A stretch of DNA of 49,020 nt. It comes from Sulfitobacter sp. (GTDB lineage: Bacteria; Pseudomonadota; Alphaproteobacteria; Rhodobacterales; Rhodobacteraceae). Both the position numbers and the translations under genes were made by a program. The stretch spans positions 1-49,020 of the forward strand of contig JABDKA010000198.1 of the NCBI GenBank assembly GCA_013002405.1, given 5' to 3'. Below, piece after piece: positions 19,738-28,994 of this stretch (the first letter of the stretch is position 1; each line of letters begins with the position of its first letter). Under the pieces are notes generated by a model. That model saw only the letters and a list, made by a program, of their open reading frames with translations, had not been told where the DNA came from and did not search any database.

Positions 19738-20772
19738 TCAGCCGTTGCTCCAAAGCGCCTGATAGACCCGGTCAATCCCGTCGGCCTCCGCCTCCGCACT
19801 GAAGTGCGATTTGGCGATTTCGCGGGCGAGTGGGGCGATCTCATCGACACGGCCCAGCAGATCCCGGGCGGCCGCGGCGGCGGCTTCGGCCTTATCAAGC
19901 GGCACGACCGTGCCGACGCGCCTTTGCCCGGAAAAGTTGCGGTAGTAGCCCGTCTCTGAGCCCACGAAGGGCACGCCCGAGGCCAGTCCTTCGAGCGGAA
20001 CCATGCCGTAGCCCTCGTAGCGGGGCAGTTGGACAACCAGCGACAGGGCGCGCATCAGGGCGGGGAGGTCGTCGGGAGGCATTTCCCCGACGAACAGGAT
20101 CCGATCGGCAAGGCCCGCCGCCGCCACCTGACTTTTGAGATTTTCGAGGAAGGCTTCGTGCTTGCCACCCGCGCGGCCCACCACCAGTGCGACCGTTTCG
20201 GGCATGTCGGGCAGCAGGCGCAGCATCGCCTCCACAAAAAGATCCGTGCCTTTTTCTGGCCTGACGCGGCCCACGGTCGCGATCCCCCTTTTGCCGCCGT
20301 AGCCAAGTGTCGCCCAGGCTCCGGCCCGCTCAGACGCGGGGGAAAAGCGTTCACAATCAACGCCGTGGGGGACGACGGCGCGAACGTGGGGGACAAACTC
20401 TGCCGCCTTCTCCGTCGTGGCGATGACCGCATCCATGCGCGAGATGAGCCAGCGGGGATAGAGCGAATGGAGCCGCTGTGCGGCCGAAGTGAAGACGATA
20501 CGAATGGGCGCGCGGCGGATGTCGCGCAGCCAGAGGGCGGCGCGCATCTCGGGATTGCGGCGGACATGCCAGATGGCGAAGGGCCGCCCCGGCGGCGCTT
20601 TGAGTGAGGCCGTCCGCGCGGCGCGGCGCGTGATGGGATCGGGGCAGCCGGGCAGGGGCTGGCCGACCAGGGCCAGATCATAGCGCCGCACCTGCGCGCG
20701 CAGCACGTTTGCGGCGGTAGCAGAAACGCCCGTATAATGTGGATTGAAGTTGGTGATGTAGAGTTCAGCCAT
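19738..20772 (-). CDS. Glycosyltransferase family 4, probable lipopolysaccharide core
   Basis: Retaining GT-B glycosyltransferase, 344 residues. The N-terminus ITNFNPHYTGVSATAANVL resembles the LpcC/LpsB mannosyltransferases of rhizobia, which add a sugar next to Kdo. The C-terminal half has the GT4 signature: GRVRPEKGTDLFVEA and the E-x7-E motif in YEGYGMVPLEGLASGVP (about 255-270). It overlaps the 3' end of waaA by 8 bp, so both are translated together, consistent with acting on the Kdo-lipid A made by WaaA. The exact sugar donor is not determined. Confidence 0.82.
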   Translation of the reverse strand: MAELYITNFNPHYTGVSATAANVLRAQVRRYDLALVGQPLPGCPDPITRRAARTASLKAPPGRPFAIWHVRRNPEMRAALWLRDIRRAPIRIVFTSAAQRLHSLYPRWLISRMDAVIATTEKAAEFVPHVRAVVPHGVDCERFSPASERAGAWATLGYGGKRGIATVGRVRPEKGTDLFVEAMLRLLPDMPETVALVVGRAGGKHEAFLENLKSQVAAAGLADRILFVGEMPPDDLPALMRALSLVVQLPRYEGYGMVPLEGLASGVPFVGSETGYYRNFSGQRRVGTVVPLDKAEAAAAAARDLLGRVDEIAPLAREIAKSHFSAEAEADGIDRVYQALWSNG

Positions 20773-22051
20773 CCGGGGCCAGCTCCAGCGCCTCGATCAG
20801 CCGCGCGGCGATGGCATCGAGCCGCTCTGTCTGCGCCTGGGAAAAGGCCCTGGCCGCGGCGCGGACGCGCTCCTGCTCTCTGGTATCCGACAGGACTTTG
20901 GCGACCTTCTCCGCCAGATCCTCCGCATCGGCAACCAGCTGTGCGGCCTCCGCCGCTTCCATCGCCGAGAAGGTCTCGGCGAAGTTGGCCACGTGGTTGC
21001 CTGAGAGGACCGCCGCCCCCGATTGCGCCACCTCGAAGGGGTTGTGACCCCCGATGGGGCGCAGGGAGCCGCCCAGGAAGACCACATCCGTCAGAGCGTA
21101 CCAGGTGCCCAGTTCGCCCATGGTATCGGCCAAAAAGACCGCATCGCCCGGGGCGTCGCCCCGCGTGCGGCGGGTAAAGCTGAGGCCTTCCGCAGCAATC
21201 AGATCCCGCACCTCCGTTCCCCGTTCCGGGTGGCGGGGGGCGAGGATAAGGCAGAGGTCTGGAAAGCGCTCCAGCAGCGCCCTGTGGGCCGCAAGAACCG
21301 TCGCCTCCTCCCCCTCGTGCGTGGAAGAGGCGACCCAGACCGGACGGTAGCCCAGAGCCGCACGAGCCTCGAATAGCAGGTCTTCGTCGACGGGTAGCGG
21401 ATCCGAGAGCGATTTCAGGTTGATACCGCGTGCCACGCGTTCCGGCGGTGCGCCGATCTCGACCATCGCGTCGGCCATGGCATCGTTCTGGGTCAGGATC
21501 AGGTCGAAAACTTCGAAGAGATAGTGCGCGAGTTTCGGTCTCTTGCGCCACCCTGCAATTGATTTTGCGGAGAGGCGTGCGTTGACCAGCGCCATGCGCG
21601 CGCCGCTGTCGTAGGTCCGTCGGAGCATCTGCGGCCAAAGCTCTGATTCAACGAAAATCGCGGCGTCCGGCCGCCAGTGACGCAGAAAGCGCTTCAGTGG
21701 GCCCGGGGCGTCAAGGGGCGCGAACTGGTGCACCGTGCGGGGCGGCAGGCGGCGGGCGATGAGTGCGGCAGAGGTGGCCGTGCCGGAGGTGATCAGGAAC
21801 TGCGCCTGTGGCAAGGCCGTGCCCATCCGTGTGATGAGGGCCAGAACCGAAAGGCTCTCGCCCACCGACGCGCCGTGAAACCAGATGAGTTTACCCTTCT
21901 GCCGCCGTTCGGTTGCGTGCCCCAGCTTTTCCCAGGCCCGCGCCACCGATACCCCCGCGCGGCGCAGCTTGCGCACTTCGCTCCGCGCGAAGAAGGGAAC
22001 CAGAAGCGTGCTGACCCCGACCCAAAGCCGGTAGAGAAGGGGGGCAGCCAC
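20765..22051 (-). CDS. waaA: 3-deoxy-D-manno-octulosonic acid transferase (Kdo transferase)
   Basis: Inner-membrane enzyme that transfers Kdo from CMP-Kdo to lipid A precursor, a key early step in LPS core assembly. The 428-residue protein has an N-terminal membrane anchor (about 4-21), the motif WFHGASVGES with the catalytic base Glu65, VESELWPQML, and the C-terminal FLGGSLRPIGGHNPFEVA typical of the CMP-Kdo-binding half. Length matches the family. The gene lies 10 bp after moaA and overlaps the GT4 gene. Confidence 0.95.
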   Translation of the reverse strand: MAAPLLYRLWVGVSTLLVPFFARSEVRKLRRAGVSVARAWEKLGHATERRQKGKLIWFHGASVGESLSVLALITRMGTALPQAQFLITSGTATSAALIARRLPPRTVHQFAPLDAPGPLKRFLRHWRPDAAIFVESELWPQMLRRTYDSGARMALVNARLSAKSIAGWRKRPKLAHYLFEVFDLILTQNDAMADAMVEIGAPPERVARGINLKSLSDPLPVDEDLLFEARAALGYRPVWVASSTHEGEEATVLAAHRALLERFPDLCLILAPRHPERGTEVRDLIAAEGLSFTRRTRGDAPGDAVFLADTMGELGTWYALTDVVFLGGSLRPIGGHNPFEVAQSGAAVLSGNHVANFAETFSAMEAAEAAQLVADAEDLAEKVAKVLSDTREQERVRAAARAFSQAQTERLDAIAARLIEALELAPDG

Positions 22052-22061
22052 GGGCCTCCCC

Positions 22062-23069
22062 CTAGCCGCCGGTGTGGCTCATGTGCCGGGACATCTGTCC
22101 GTCGGCCCGCTGGCGGGAATAGTCGAAATCGTGGCCCTTGGGCTTGCGCCCGATGGCCGCTCGAATGGCCTCTTCCAGGGGCCCGTTGTCGTTCGGGTGG
22201 GCGCGCAAGGGCGCGCGCAGATCCGCGACGTCTTCCTGGCCGAGGCACATGTAGATCTCACCGGTGCAGGTGACCCGCACCCGGTTGCAGCTTTCGCAGA
22301 AATTGTGGCTGAGCGGCGTGATAAAGCCGATCTTCTGGCCCGTCTCCTCTAGCCGGACATAGCGGGCGGGCCCGCCCGTACGTTCGGCAAGGTCCGTGAC
22401 CGTGTAATGCTCAGCGTAGCGCGCGCGCACGTCCTTTAGCGACCAGTACTGATCCAAGCGATCCTCATTGCCCAGATCGCCCATGGGCATGACCTCGATC
22501 CAGGTCATATCCATGTCCCGTTCCGCGCACCATTCGGTGAGACGCGGCAACTCCTCCTCGTTGAAGCCCTTGAGCGCCACCGCGTTGATCTTGACCCGAA
22601 GGCCCGCCCGCTGTGCCGCATCGACGCCGCGCAGCACCTGTGGCAGGCGGCCCCAGCGGGTGATCTGCGCGAACTTCGCTTCGTCCAGCGTATCGAGTGA
22701 GATGTTCACCCGGCGCACGCCCGCCGCATAGAGCTGATCCGCGAAACGCTCCAACTGGCTGCCGTTCGTGGTGAGTGTCAGTTCCTTCAGCGTGCCCGCC
22801 TCCAGATGGCGGCCCATCCCGTTGAAAAAGCTCATGATATCGCGGCGTACCAGAGGCTCCCCTCCGGTAATGCGGAGCTTTTGCACGCCCAGATCCACAA
22901 AGCTGGAGCAGAGACGGTCCAGCTCTTCCAGCGTCAGCAGTTCTTTCTTGGGCAGGAAGGTCATGTTTTCCGACATGCAGTAGACGCAGCGAAAATCGCA
23001 GCGGTCCGTGACGGAGACCCGCAGATAGGTGATGGCGCGGGCGAAGGGATCTATGAGCGGTGCGTTCAT
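22062..23069 (-). CDS. moaA: GTP 3',8-cyclase MoaA (molybdenum cofactor biosynthesis)
   Basis: Radical SAM enzyme that converts GTP to 3',8-cyclo-GTP in the first step of molybdopterin synthesis. From the ATG at 23069 ([10 protein letters not shown]) it is 335 residues. The SAM cluster cysteines are C24, C28 and C31 in CDFRCVYC. The C-terminal second cluster lies in the [18 protein letters not shown] stretch, and the protein ends with the functional Gly-Gly pair. No other moa gene is near; it heads the minus-strand unit moaA-waaA-GT4. Confidence 0.95.
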   Translation of the reverse strand: MNAPLIDPFARAITYLRVSVTDRCDFRCVYCMSENMTFLPKKELLTLEELDRLCSSFVDLGVQKLRITGGEPLVRRDIMSFFNGMGRHLEAGTLKELTLTTNGSQLERFADQLYAAGVRRVNISLDTLDEAKFAQITRWGRLPQVLRGVDAAQRAGLRVKINAVALKGFNEEELPRLTEWCAERDMDMTWIEVMPMGDLGNEDRLDQYWSLKDVRARYAEHYTVTDLAERTGGPARYVRLEETGQKIGFITPLSHNFCESCNRVRVTCTGEIYMCLGQEDVADLRAPLRAHPNDNGPLEEAIRAAIGRKPKGHDFDYSRQRADGQMSRHMSHTGG

Positions 23070-23155
23070 GCTATCTTGGTAATCCGCCGTACATGAGGGG
23101 GCAAGCGACATTTGGGTGATTGATGCTGCCGGAGAGCGGGCATAGGCTTGGATGT

Positions 23156-23686
23156 ATGAGAGTCTTGTCCCTGCTCATTTTGCTGATCTTCGGGGTCGGC
23201 GGTTGTACCACCCTCGACAGCGTTGCAGGGCGCTTGGGGCTGGGCGGACAACCTGGGGAGGCGCGCGGCGCGCCCGCCGATCCCTTTATCAAGGCCGACC
23301 CGGCGACAGAGATCGCCCTGACACCAGAAACTGCCGCCCCGCCGCCTCCACGGGGCGCGCAGACGGCGGCAGCACTTGATACCACCACAGCCGAACAGAG
23401 GGCCGCCGCAACAGCGCCCCCGGCAGAGCCAAGCAGGACGCTGGGCACAACGGTCGTGAGTCTCGGAAGCCCGACGGAGCCGGGTCTCTGGCTGAAGACC
23501 CCGCTGGTCAAACAGGAAAGGCAGGGCCGGGTGACGAACAGAGCAAACGGCAAGTCATCCCTCGTCACCCTGATCCCGATCGAGGGACCGGCGACGGGTG
23601 GCAGCCGTATGTCCCTGGCGGCGATGCGGTTGATTGAAGCCTTGCTAACGGATCTGACCGAGGTGGAAGTGGCGCTGGAGGGGTGA
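23156..23686 (+). CDS. Putative lipoprotein of unknown function
   Basis: I do not recognise a functional family. The 176-residue product from the ATG at 23156 begins [17 protein letters not shown], a lipoprotein signal with lipobox VGGC at residues 14-17. A Pro/Ala-rich disordered region follows (about 30-105). The C-terminal part contains [20 protein letters not shown] and a helix near [15 protein letters not shown], which look conserved. It is transcribed divergently from moaA across an 86-bp gap. The role is probably in the envelope, but nothing in the context confirms it. Confidence 0.7.
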   Translation: MRVLSLLILLIFGVGGCTTLDSVAGRLGLGGQPGEARGAPADPFIKADPATEIALTPETAAPPPPRGAQTAAALDTTTAEQRAAATAPPAEPSRTLGTTVVSLGSPTEPGLWLKTPLVKQERQGRVTNRANGKSSLVTLIPIEGPATGGSRMSLAAMRLIEALLTDLTEVEVALEG

Positions 23687-23758
23687 GGTCCCGGATCAGG
23701 TCCGCGACTACCTCTTGCCTTTAGTGTTACGCAGTGCCGGACCTGATCCGAGGACCTC
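23685..23758. repeat. Dispersed paired-arm palindromic repeat, copy 3
   Basis: Left arm 23685-23704 (GAGGTCCCGGATCAGGTCCG) and right arm 23738-23758 are reverse complements apart from one extra base. The spacer is about 33 bp. The left arm overlaps the lipoprotein stop codon. It lies between convergent genes, where the RNA could fold into a terminator-like stem for both strands. Confidence 0.65.
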
Positions 23759-23778
23759 TCAGCTAAGAGAACAACGGC

Positions 23779-24465
23779 TTAGCCGCGCGTCTTTCTCAAA
23801 TGCCGCAGCGCCTCCTTCACGGCAAATGGCTTCATTGCCCCACCGTGGGCTGTGATGAAGGCCTCCGTACGCGCCGGATCGTGCTTTGACAGCTCCCGCA
23901 GCCACCATCCAATCGCCTTCTGGATGAACCACTGGTGGTCCGTTGCGAGCAGCGCCGCCCAGCCCAGGACGCGATCGCGCGCCGCCAGCTCGGCTGGTTT
24001 GGGATGATTCTGCTTGGTCCAGGGTAAGGTACTGACCAGGGCCGCGCGGCGGGTCCACATGTGGTCAGACGCAATCCAGGTCTCCACTTCATCGAGCCGG
24101 GACGGGTCCGCCACCAGCCGCTTCTGCCCAGCCATGCAGGCGTGATCGGCGATGGCCCAACTGTCAAAATCCGGGCACCAGGAGGCGATGAGCCGCCAGA
24201 CCGCTTCATCCGGACGGATCCGGGCCTGGGTCAGCAGCTTGGCCGCCGCCAGCCGCGCCTCATAGATGTTGGTCTGCCACAGGCCATCTGCGACGCGGAC
24301 ACGCTCCTCAACCGACAGCCGCTGCCGCCATTCCTTCGTCAGATCGTTGATCTGTGGATTGCTGAGGCCGAGGTAGGGCCGGTTAGCCTTGTGATAGGCG
24401 CGCATGCCTTCCGCGCGGTCGGGATTGGCCAGCGCCTCCAGCTCGGACAGATAAGGCTCATGCAT
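23779..24465 (-). CDS. DNA alkylation repair family protein (AlkD-like HEAT repeats)
   Basis: Probable alkylpurine DNA glycosylase-like or DNA-binding HEAT-repeat protein. From the ATG at 24465 (MHEPYLSELE) it has 228 residues, about the AlkD family length, all helical. The AlkD catalytic pattern W-x3-D is present at W103 and D107 (SWAIADHA), and a second conserved patch HQWFIQKAIGWWLRE lies at 178-192. The start overlaps the 3' end of the upstream flavin-binding gene by 8 bp; the longer in-frame extension is that gene's shadow and was dropped. Activity is inferred from family. Confidence 0.82.
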   Translation of the reverse strand: MHEPYLSELEALANPDRAEGMRAYHKANRPYLGLSNPQINDLTKEWRQRLSVEERVRVADGLWQTNIYEARLAAAKLLTQARIRPDEAVWRLIASWCPDFDSWAIADHACMAGQKRLVADPSRLDEVETWIASDHMWTRRAALVSTLPWTKQNHPKPAELAARDRVLGWAALLATDHQWFIQKAIGWWLRELSKHDPARTEAFITAHGGAMKPFAVKEALRHLRKTRG

Positions 24466-25006
24466 CGCCGGTGATGTGGGTCGGCAGACCGTCGATGCTG
24501 AGTTGATTGCGTTCACGCCAGTGGCTTTCGATACCCTCGATCCCCTTGTTTTCGGCCCAGGTCTCCAGCGTATCGCGGGGCCCGACATGGTCGTAGTAGG
24601 GGATGGCGTAGCCGCAGCTGGTCTGCACCATCTCAACCTCCATGTCATAGATCTGTCGCGCGCCAGCGCTGGGTGGGAAATGGGCGTTCAGCTCAGCGAA
24701 ATCGGGGTCACGGGGGTGGAGCGTGCGGGCGGATCCGTAGGCGCGCATGATCATGGGGCGTTTTTCGAACCCGCACCACATCAGGGTCATGCGGTTGATC
24801 TGCGCCAGATGGGCCGCTGTTTCGTTGCCCGACCCGGTCAGATTTCGCCAGATGATACGGTTGGGGCCCAGAACACGGAGCGAATCCATCCCCTTGGGTG
24901 AGATGTTGACCCGGCCCTCGTCGGCTGCGGTGCCACAAAAGTAAAGGTGCTGGGCAGCGATGAATTGGCGGTGGTCGTTGCTCAGGGCATCGAATTGCTT
25001 GGCCAT
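24458..25006 (-). CDS. Pyridoxamine 5'-phosphate oxidase-like flavin split-barrel protein
   Basis: Member of the FMN-binding split-barrel superfamily, 182 residues. It contains GTAADEGRVNISPKGMDSLR near residues 25-44 and IIWRNLTGSGNETAAHL (about 51-67), the usual cofactor-site strands. The true substrate is not known, and it is not the biosynthetic PdxH. Its ribosome site overlaps the glmS stop region 9 bp upstream, and it overlaps the AlkD-like gene by 8 bp, so it belongs to the glmU-glmS-PPOx-AlkD string on the minus strand. Confidence 0.8.
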   Translation of the reverse strand: MAKQFDALSNDHRQFIAAQHLYFCGTAADEGRVNISPKGMDSLRVLGPNRIIWRNLTGSGNETAAHLAQINRMTLMWCGFEKRPMIMRAYGSARTLHPRDPDFAELNAHFPPSAGARQIYDMEVEMVQTSCGYAIPYYDHVGPRDTLETWAENKGIEGIESHWRERNQLSIDGLPTHITGDA

Positions 25007-25015
25007 TTGCGGCTC

Positions 25016-26835
25016 CTATTCAACGGTCACGGATTTGGCGAGGTTGCGGGGCTGGTCCACATCCGTCCCCTTTGCAACTGCCGTGTGATAGGCCAGAAGC
25101 TGTGCGGGGATGGCGTAGAGGATGGGGGCCAGCGCGTCGTCCACTTCGGGCATCTCGATGGAGGACCAGACGCCTTCGCTGGCTTCCTCCAGCCCCTTGC
25201 GGTCGGAGATCAAGATCACCTTCCCGTCACGCGCCATGACTTCCTGCATGTTGCTGACGGTCTTGTCGAAGAGGCTGTCGCGGGGGGCCATGACGATGAC
25301 CGGCACCTCTTCGTCGATAAGGGCGATCGGGCCGTGCTTCAGCTCACCTGATGCATAAGCTTCCGCATGTATATAACTGATTTCCTTTAATTTAAGAGCG
25401 CCCTCTAGGGCCAGCGGATACATCTGCCCACGTCCAGGAAAAGGACATCGCGGGCCGTGGAAAGGCGCATGGCGGTCTCCCGCATCGACTCATTCAGGGC
25501 GAGCGACGCGTTGATGATCCCCGGCAATCCCCTCAAGGCGGTGATGTGGTTGGCAAGGGTCTCCTCATCAATGGCACCGCGGTCACGCGCCGCCTTGAGA
25601 ACCAGAAGAAGCAAAACGGTCAGCTGGCAGGTAAAGGCCTTGGTCGAGGCGACGCCCACCTCAACGCCCGCGTAGATCGGCAGGGCCAGATCGCTCTCGC
25701 GTGCGATTGAACTTTCGGGGACGTTGATGACGGAGGCGATGAGGCTGGCCTTGCCATCGCAATAGCGCAAAGCCGCGAGGGTATCGGCGGTTTCCCCCGA
25801 CTGGCTGACGAAAAGGGCAAGGGTCCGTTCAGGGATTGGCGGTTCCCGGTAGCGAAATTCTGAGGCCACATCGACCTCCACCGGCAGGCGGGCGATTTTT
25901 TCGAACCAGTATTTCGCAGTGAGGCAGGCGTAATAGGCAGTTCCGCAGGCGACCATGGTAATCCGGTCGATGGCCGTGAAATCCAGTCCGCCGCCAGGCA
26001 GAAGTATCTGATCCTCATCGCTCAGGTAGTGGCTCAGGGCCTGCCCGATCATGCCAGGCTGTTCGGCGATTTCCTTGGCCATGAAGTGTTTGTGCCCGCC
26101 CTTGTCGATACGGGTGGCGTCGACCTGGATGGTCCTGATGGCGCGGTTGGCAAGGGAGCCGTTGGCATCCGTGATCTCAACTGTTTCGCGCGTGATGACA
26201 GCGATGTCCCCTTCTTCGAGGTAGGCAATCCGGTCCGTCATGGGGGCCAGGGCGATGGCGTCGCTGCCCACGAACATCTCTCCGACACCGTATCCGATGG
26301 CCAGGGGCGAGCCCTTGCGCGCGGCGATCATCAGATCGTCATGGCCGTCAAAGAGGAAGGCGAGGGCGAAAGCCCCTTCAAGCCGGGCAAGTGTCTGTTT
26401 TGCCGCCTCAACAGGGTCTGCCCCTTGAGACATGTAGTACTGGGTGAGCAGGGCGACCGTTTCGGTGTCCGTTTCGGTCACGAAGGACATGCCGTGGCCG
26501 CGCAGTTCTTCGCGCAGATCCCGGAAATTCTCGATGATCCCATTGTGGACCACGGCCACGGGCCCCGCCTGATGCGGGTGGGCGTTGCTGACGGTGGGCG
26601 CGCCATGGGTGGCCCAGCGGGTATGACCGATCCCGGCCTTGCCTGTCAGGGGTTCGTGCACCAGCAGATCGCTGAGGTTTACCAGCTTGCCCACAGCGCG
26701 ACGGCGGGCCAGGTGCCCCTCGTTCACGGTGGCGATTCCGGCACTGTCATAGCCACGATATTCCAGCCGTTTCAGCGCCTCAACGAGGATCGGCGCGACC
26801 TCGTGGTTACCAAGTACCCCGACAATTCCACACAT
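25016..26835 (-). CDS. glmS: Glucosamine-fructose-6-phosphate aminotransferase GlmS, interrupted by a one-base frameshift
   Basis: Makes glucosamine-6-phosphate from fructose-6-phosphate and glutamine, feeding UDP-GlcNAc for peptidoglycan and LPS. The N-terminal glutaminase domain begins [10 protein letters not shown] with nucleophile Cys2. Two SIS isomerase domains follow, with ACGTAYYAC and [12 protein letters not shown]. Near residue 467 the expected [16 protein letters not shown] is broken. The main frame reads [13 protein letters not shown] and stops at 25405, and the rest continues in another frame (25016-25423). Restoring one base near 25434 gives about 606 residues, the normal length. 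The downstream frame still carries intact motifs, including [12 protein letters not shown] and the C-terminal AKSVTVE, so decay is recent or the base was lost in sequencing. It lies 2 bp after glmU. Confidence 0.93.
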
Positions 26836-26837
26836 TA

Positions 26838-28190
26838 TTAGCTGCCTCGTTGTGCCTTGGCCCGCTTGGCCTTTAAGATTTCGAACATTTTTCGCGCCAT
26901 GCCCGGTTTTTCAACCTGTGGCGCGCGTGACAGGGCAAGCGCGTCCGGCTCCACATCCGAAGTGATCACCGATCCGCTGCCGGTCATGGCCCCGTCGCCG
27001 ATGGATACGGGAGCCACCAGCATGGTGTTCGACCCGATGAAGGCCCGCGCCCCGATATGGGTATGGTGCTTCATCACCCCGTCGTAGTTGCAGGTGATGG
27101 TACCCGCACCGATGTTCGCAGCGGCTCCCACGGTGGCATCCCCGATGTAGCTGAGGTGGTTCACCTTGGCCCCTTCGGCGATCTGGGCGTTCTTGATCTC
27201 AACAAAGTTGCCGATGCGCGTATCCTCGGCCAGTTCCGCACCGGGGCGCAGGCGCGCGTAGGGCCCGACGGTGGCACCCCGGGATACGTGACACCCTTCC
27301 AGGTGAGAAAAGGCGCGGATGGTGGCTCCGCTTTCTACGGACACACCGGGCGCAAAGATCACGTTTGGTTCCACAACTGCGTCCCGGCCGATGACCGTAT
27401 CGCGCGCGAAGAAGACCGTATCGGGCGCCATCAGCGTGACGCCGTCAGCCATCAGTTCGATCCTTTTTCGGGTTTGAAAGGCGGCCTCCGCCGCGGCCAG
27501 ATCGGCGCGGGAATTGACGCCCAACGTCTCGGCCTCATCGCAGGTGACGACCGTGGCGGACAGTCCGCGGGCGCGGGCAATGGCAACGATGTCGGTCAGG
27601 TAGTACTCCTGAGAGGCGTTGTCGTTATCCACAACCGAGATCAGGTCGAAAAGCAGATCGGATCGACAGGCGATAACACCGCTATTGCAGAGTGTTATAG
27701 CGCGTTCCTTATCTGATGCATCCTTGAATTCAACGATCTTATCCAGAGCCTCGCCGTGCATCACCAGACGTCCGTAGCGGGCGGGATCGGCGGCTTCGAA
27801 CCCCAGCACAACCACGTCATGATCGGCCAGCGCGGCCTGCATCTTTTCCAGCGTCTCGGCCTGAATGAAGGGGGTATCACCGTATAAGACCAGCGCCATT
27901 CCGTCAAAGCCCGCAAGCGCGCTTTCCGCCTGCTGAACCGCATGGGCCGTGCCCAGTTGTTCGGGCTGCTCGACCACCGCGACCGTACCGTCATAGGCCA
28001 ACGCAGCCTTGCGCACCGCTTCCGCCGCGTGCCCCGCGACGACCACGGTACGCTCAGGCATAAGGCTCTCACCGGCTGCCATGGCGTGGATCAGCATCGG
28101 CTCACCAGCGATGGGGTGCAGGACCTTCGGCAGGTCGGAATTCATCCTCGTGCCCTTGCCCGCGGCCAGGATGATCAGTGCAGTTTTCAT
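26838..28190 (-). CDS. glmU: Bifunctional UDP-N-acetylglucosamine pyrophosphorylase/glucosamine-1-phosphate N-acetyltransferase
   Basis: Performs the last two steps of UDP-GlcNAc synthesis. From the ATG at 28190 (MKTALIILAAGKGTRM) it has 450 residues. The N-terminal pyrophosphorylase domain has LAAGKGTRMNSDLPKVLHPI (about 7-26). The C-terminal left-handed beta-helix acetyltransferase shows hexapeptide repeats and KNAQIAEGAKVNHLSYIGDA, which holds the active-site histidine. It is the first gene of the glmU-glmS unit, matching its substrate flow from GlmS, though phosphoglucosamine mutase (GlmM) is not here. Confidence 0.96.
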   Translation of the reverse strand: MKTALIILAAGKGTRMNSDLPKVLHPIAGEPMLIHAMAAGESLMPERTVVVAGHAAEAVRKAALAYDGTVAVVEQPEQLGTAHAVQQAESALAGFDGMALVLYGDTPFIQAETLEKMQAALADHDVVVLGFEAADPARYGRLVMHGEALDKIVEFKDASDKERAITLCNSGVIACRSDLLFDLISVVDNDNASQEYYLTDIVAIARARGLSATVVTCDEAETLGVNSRADLAAAEAAFQTRKRIELMADGVTLMAPDTVFFARDTVIGRDAVVEPNVIFAPGVSVESGATIRAFSHLEGCHVSRGATVGPYARLRPGAELAEDTRIGNFVEIKNAQIAEGAKVNHLSYIGDATVGAAANIGAGTITCNYDGVMKHHTHIGARAFIGSNTMLVAPVSIGDGAMTGSGSVITSDVEPDALALSRAPQVEKPGMARKMFEILKAKRAKAQRGS

Positions 28191-28316
28191 ATATCGCCCA
28201 TCTGCTCTTGCTTGCTTTCTCTTTACGCGCTTACCACAAAGGCGCAAGGTGGCGGGCCATCAAACAAGGTTGCGGCTTGAAACAGGGCGGGCGGTGTTCC
28301 GCCCATGGGGGTTTGC

Positions 28317-28994
28317 GTGAAAACGGTTGTATTCGATCTGGACGGAACGCTGGCTGACACCAGCGGTGACCTGATCGCGGCGGCGAACGTCTGTTTCCGG
28401 CAGATGGGCGCGGGCGATGTTCTGGATCCGGGCGCCGATGCAGGCATCGCGTTGCGCGGAGCCCGCGCCATGCTGAACCGCGGGCTCACCAAACTGGGCC
28501 GCCCGCAAGAGGAGGCGGTCGTCGACGCCTATTATCCGGTCCTGCTGGAGGCCTACGCCGCGGATATTGATCGTCACACCTACCTCTATCCGGGCGCGAT
28601 GGAAGCCGTCGCTGCCCTGAAAGCGGACGGCTATCTCTGTGCCATCTGCACCAACAAACCCGAACGGCTTGCCCTTGAACTGCTGGGGCGGCTGGGCATT
28701 CTTGACGAGTTCGGTGCCATGCTGGGCGCCGATACGCTCTCCGTACGCAAGCCCGATCCCGAACACCTGCTTGAAACGGCGCGGCGCGCGGGGGGACATC
28801 CAGAGAAATGCCTGCTGATCGGTGACAGCGATACGGACCGCAAGACCGCAAGGGCGGCGGGAGTGCCTTCGGTCCTGGTCACCTTCGGGCCCGCTGGCGG
28901 GGATATGGCGGCGCTCGAGCCCGAGGCCCTTTTGCATGACTACGCCCATCTGCCCGCTCTTGTGACGGATCTTATCGGGGGGGCACGGGCGTGA
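28317..28994 (+). CDS. gph: HAD phosphatase, phosphoglycolate phosphatase-like (Gph)
   Basis: Probable phosphatase of the haloacid dehalogenase superfamily; Gph hydrolyses 2-phosphoglycolate formed in DNA repair or photorespiration. I prefer the GTG at 28317 (MKTVVFDLDGTLADTSG), since GGGGG lies five bases upstream; an ATG at 28305 would add four residues. HAD motifs: nucleophile Asp7 and Asp9 in DLDGTLAD, motif II in CTNKPERLA, lysine in RKPDPEHLL, and acidic GDSDTDRKTA. The length of about 225 residues fits. It is translationally coupled (GTGA) to the aminotransferase downstream. Confidence 0.85.
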   Translation: MKTVVFDLDGTLADTSGDLIAAANVCFRQMGAGDVLDPGADAGIALRGARAMLNRGLTKLGRPQEEAVVDAYYPVLLEAYAADIDRHTYLYPGAMEAVAALKADGYLCAICTNKPERLALELLGRLGILDEFGAMLGADTLSVRKPDPEHLLETARRAGGHPEKCLLIGDSDTDRKTARAAGVPSVLVTFGPAGGDMAALEPEALLHDYAHLPALVTDLIGGARA

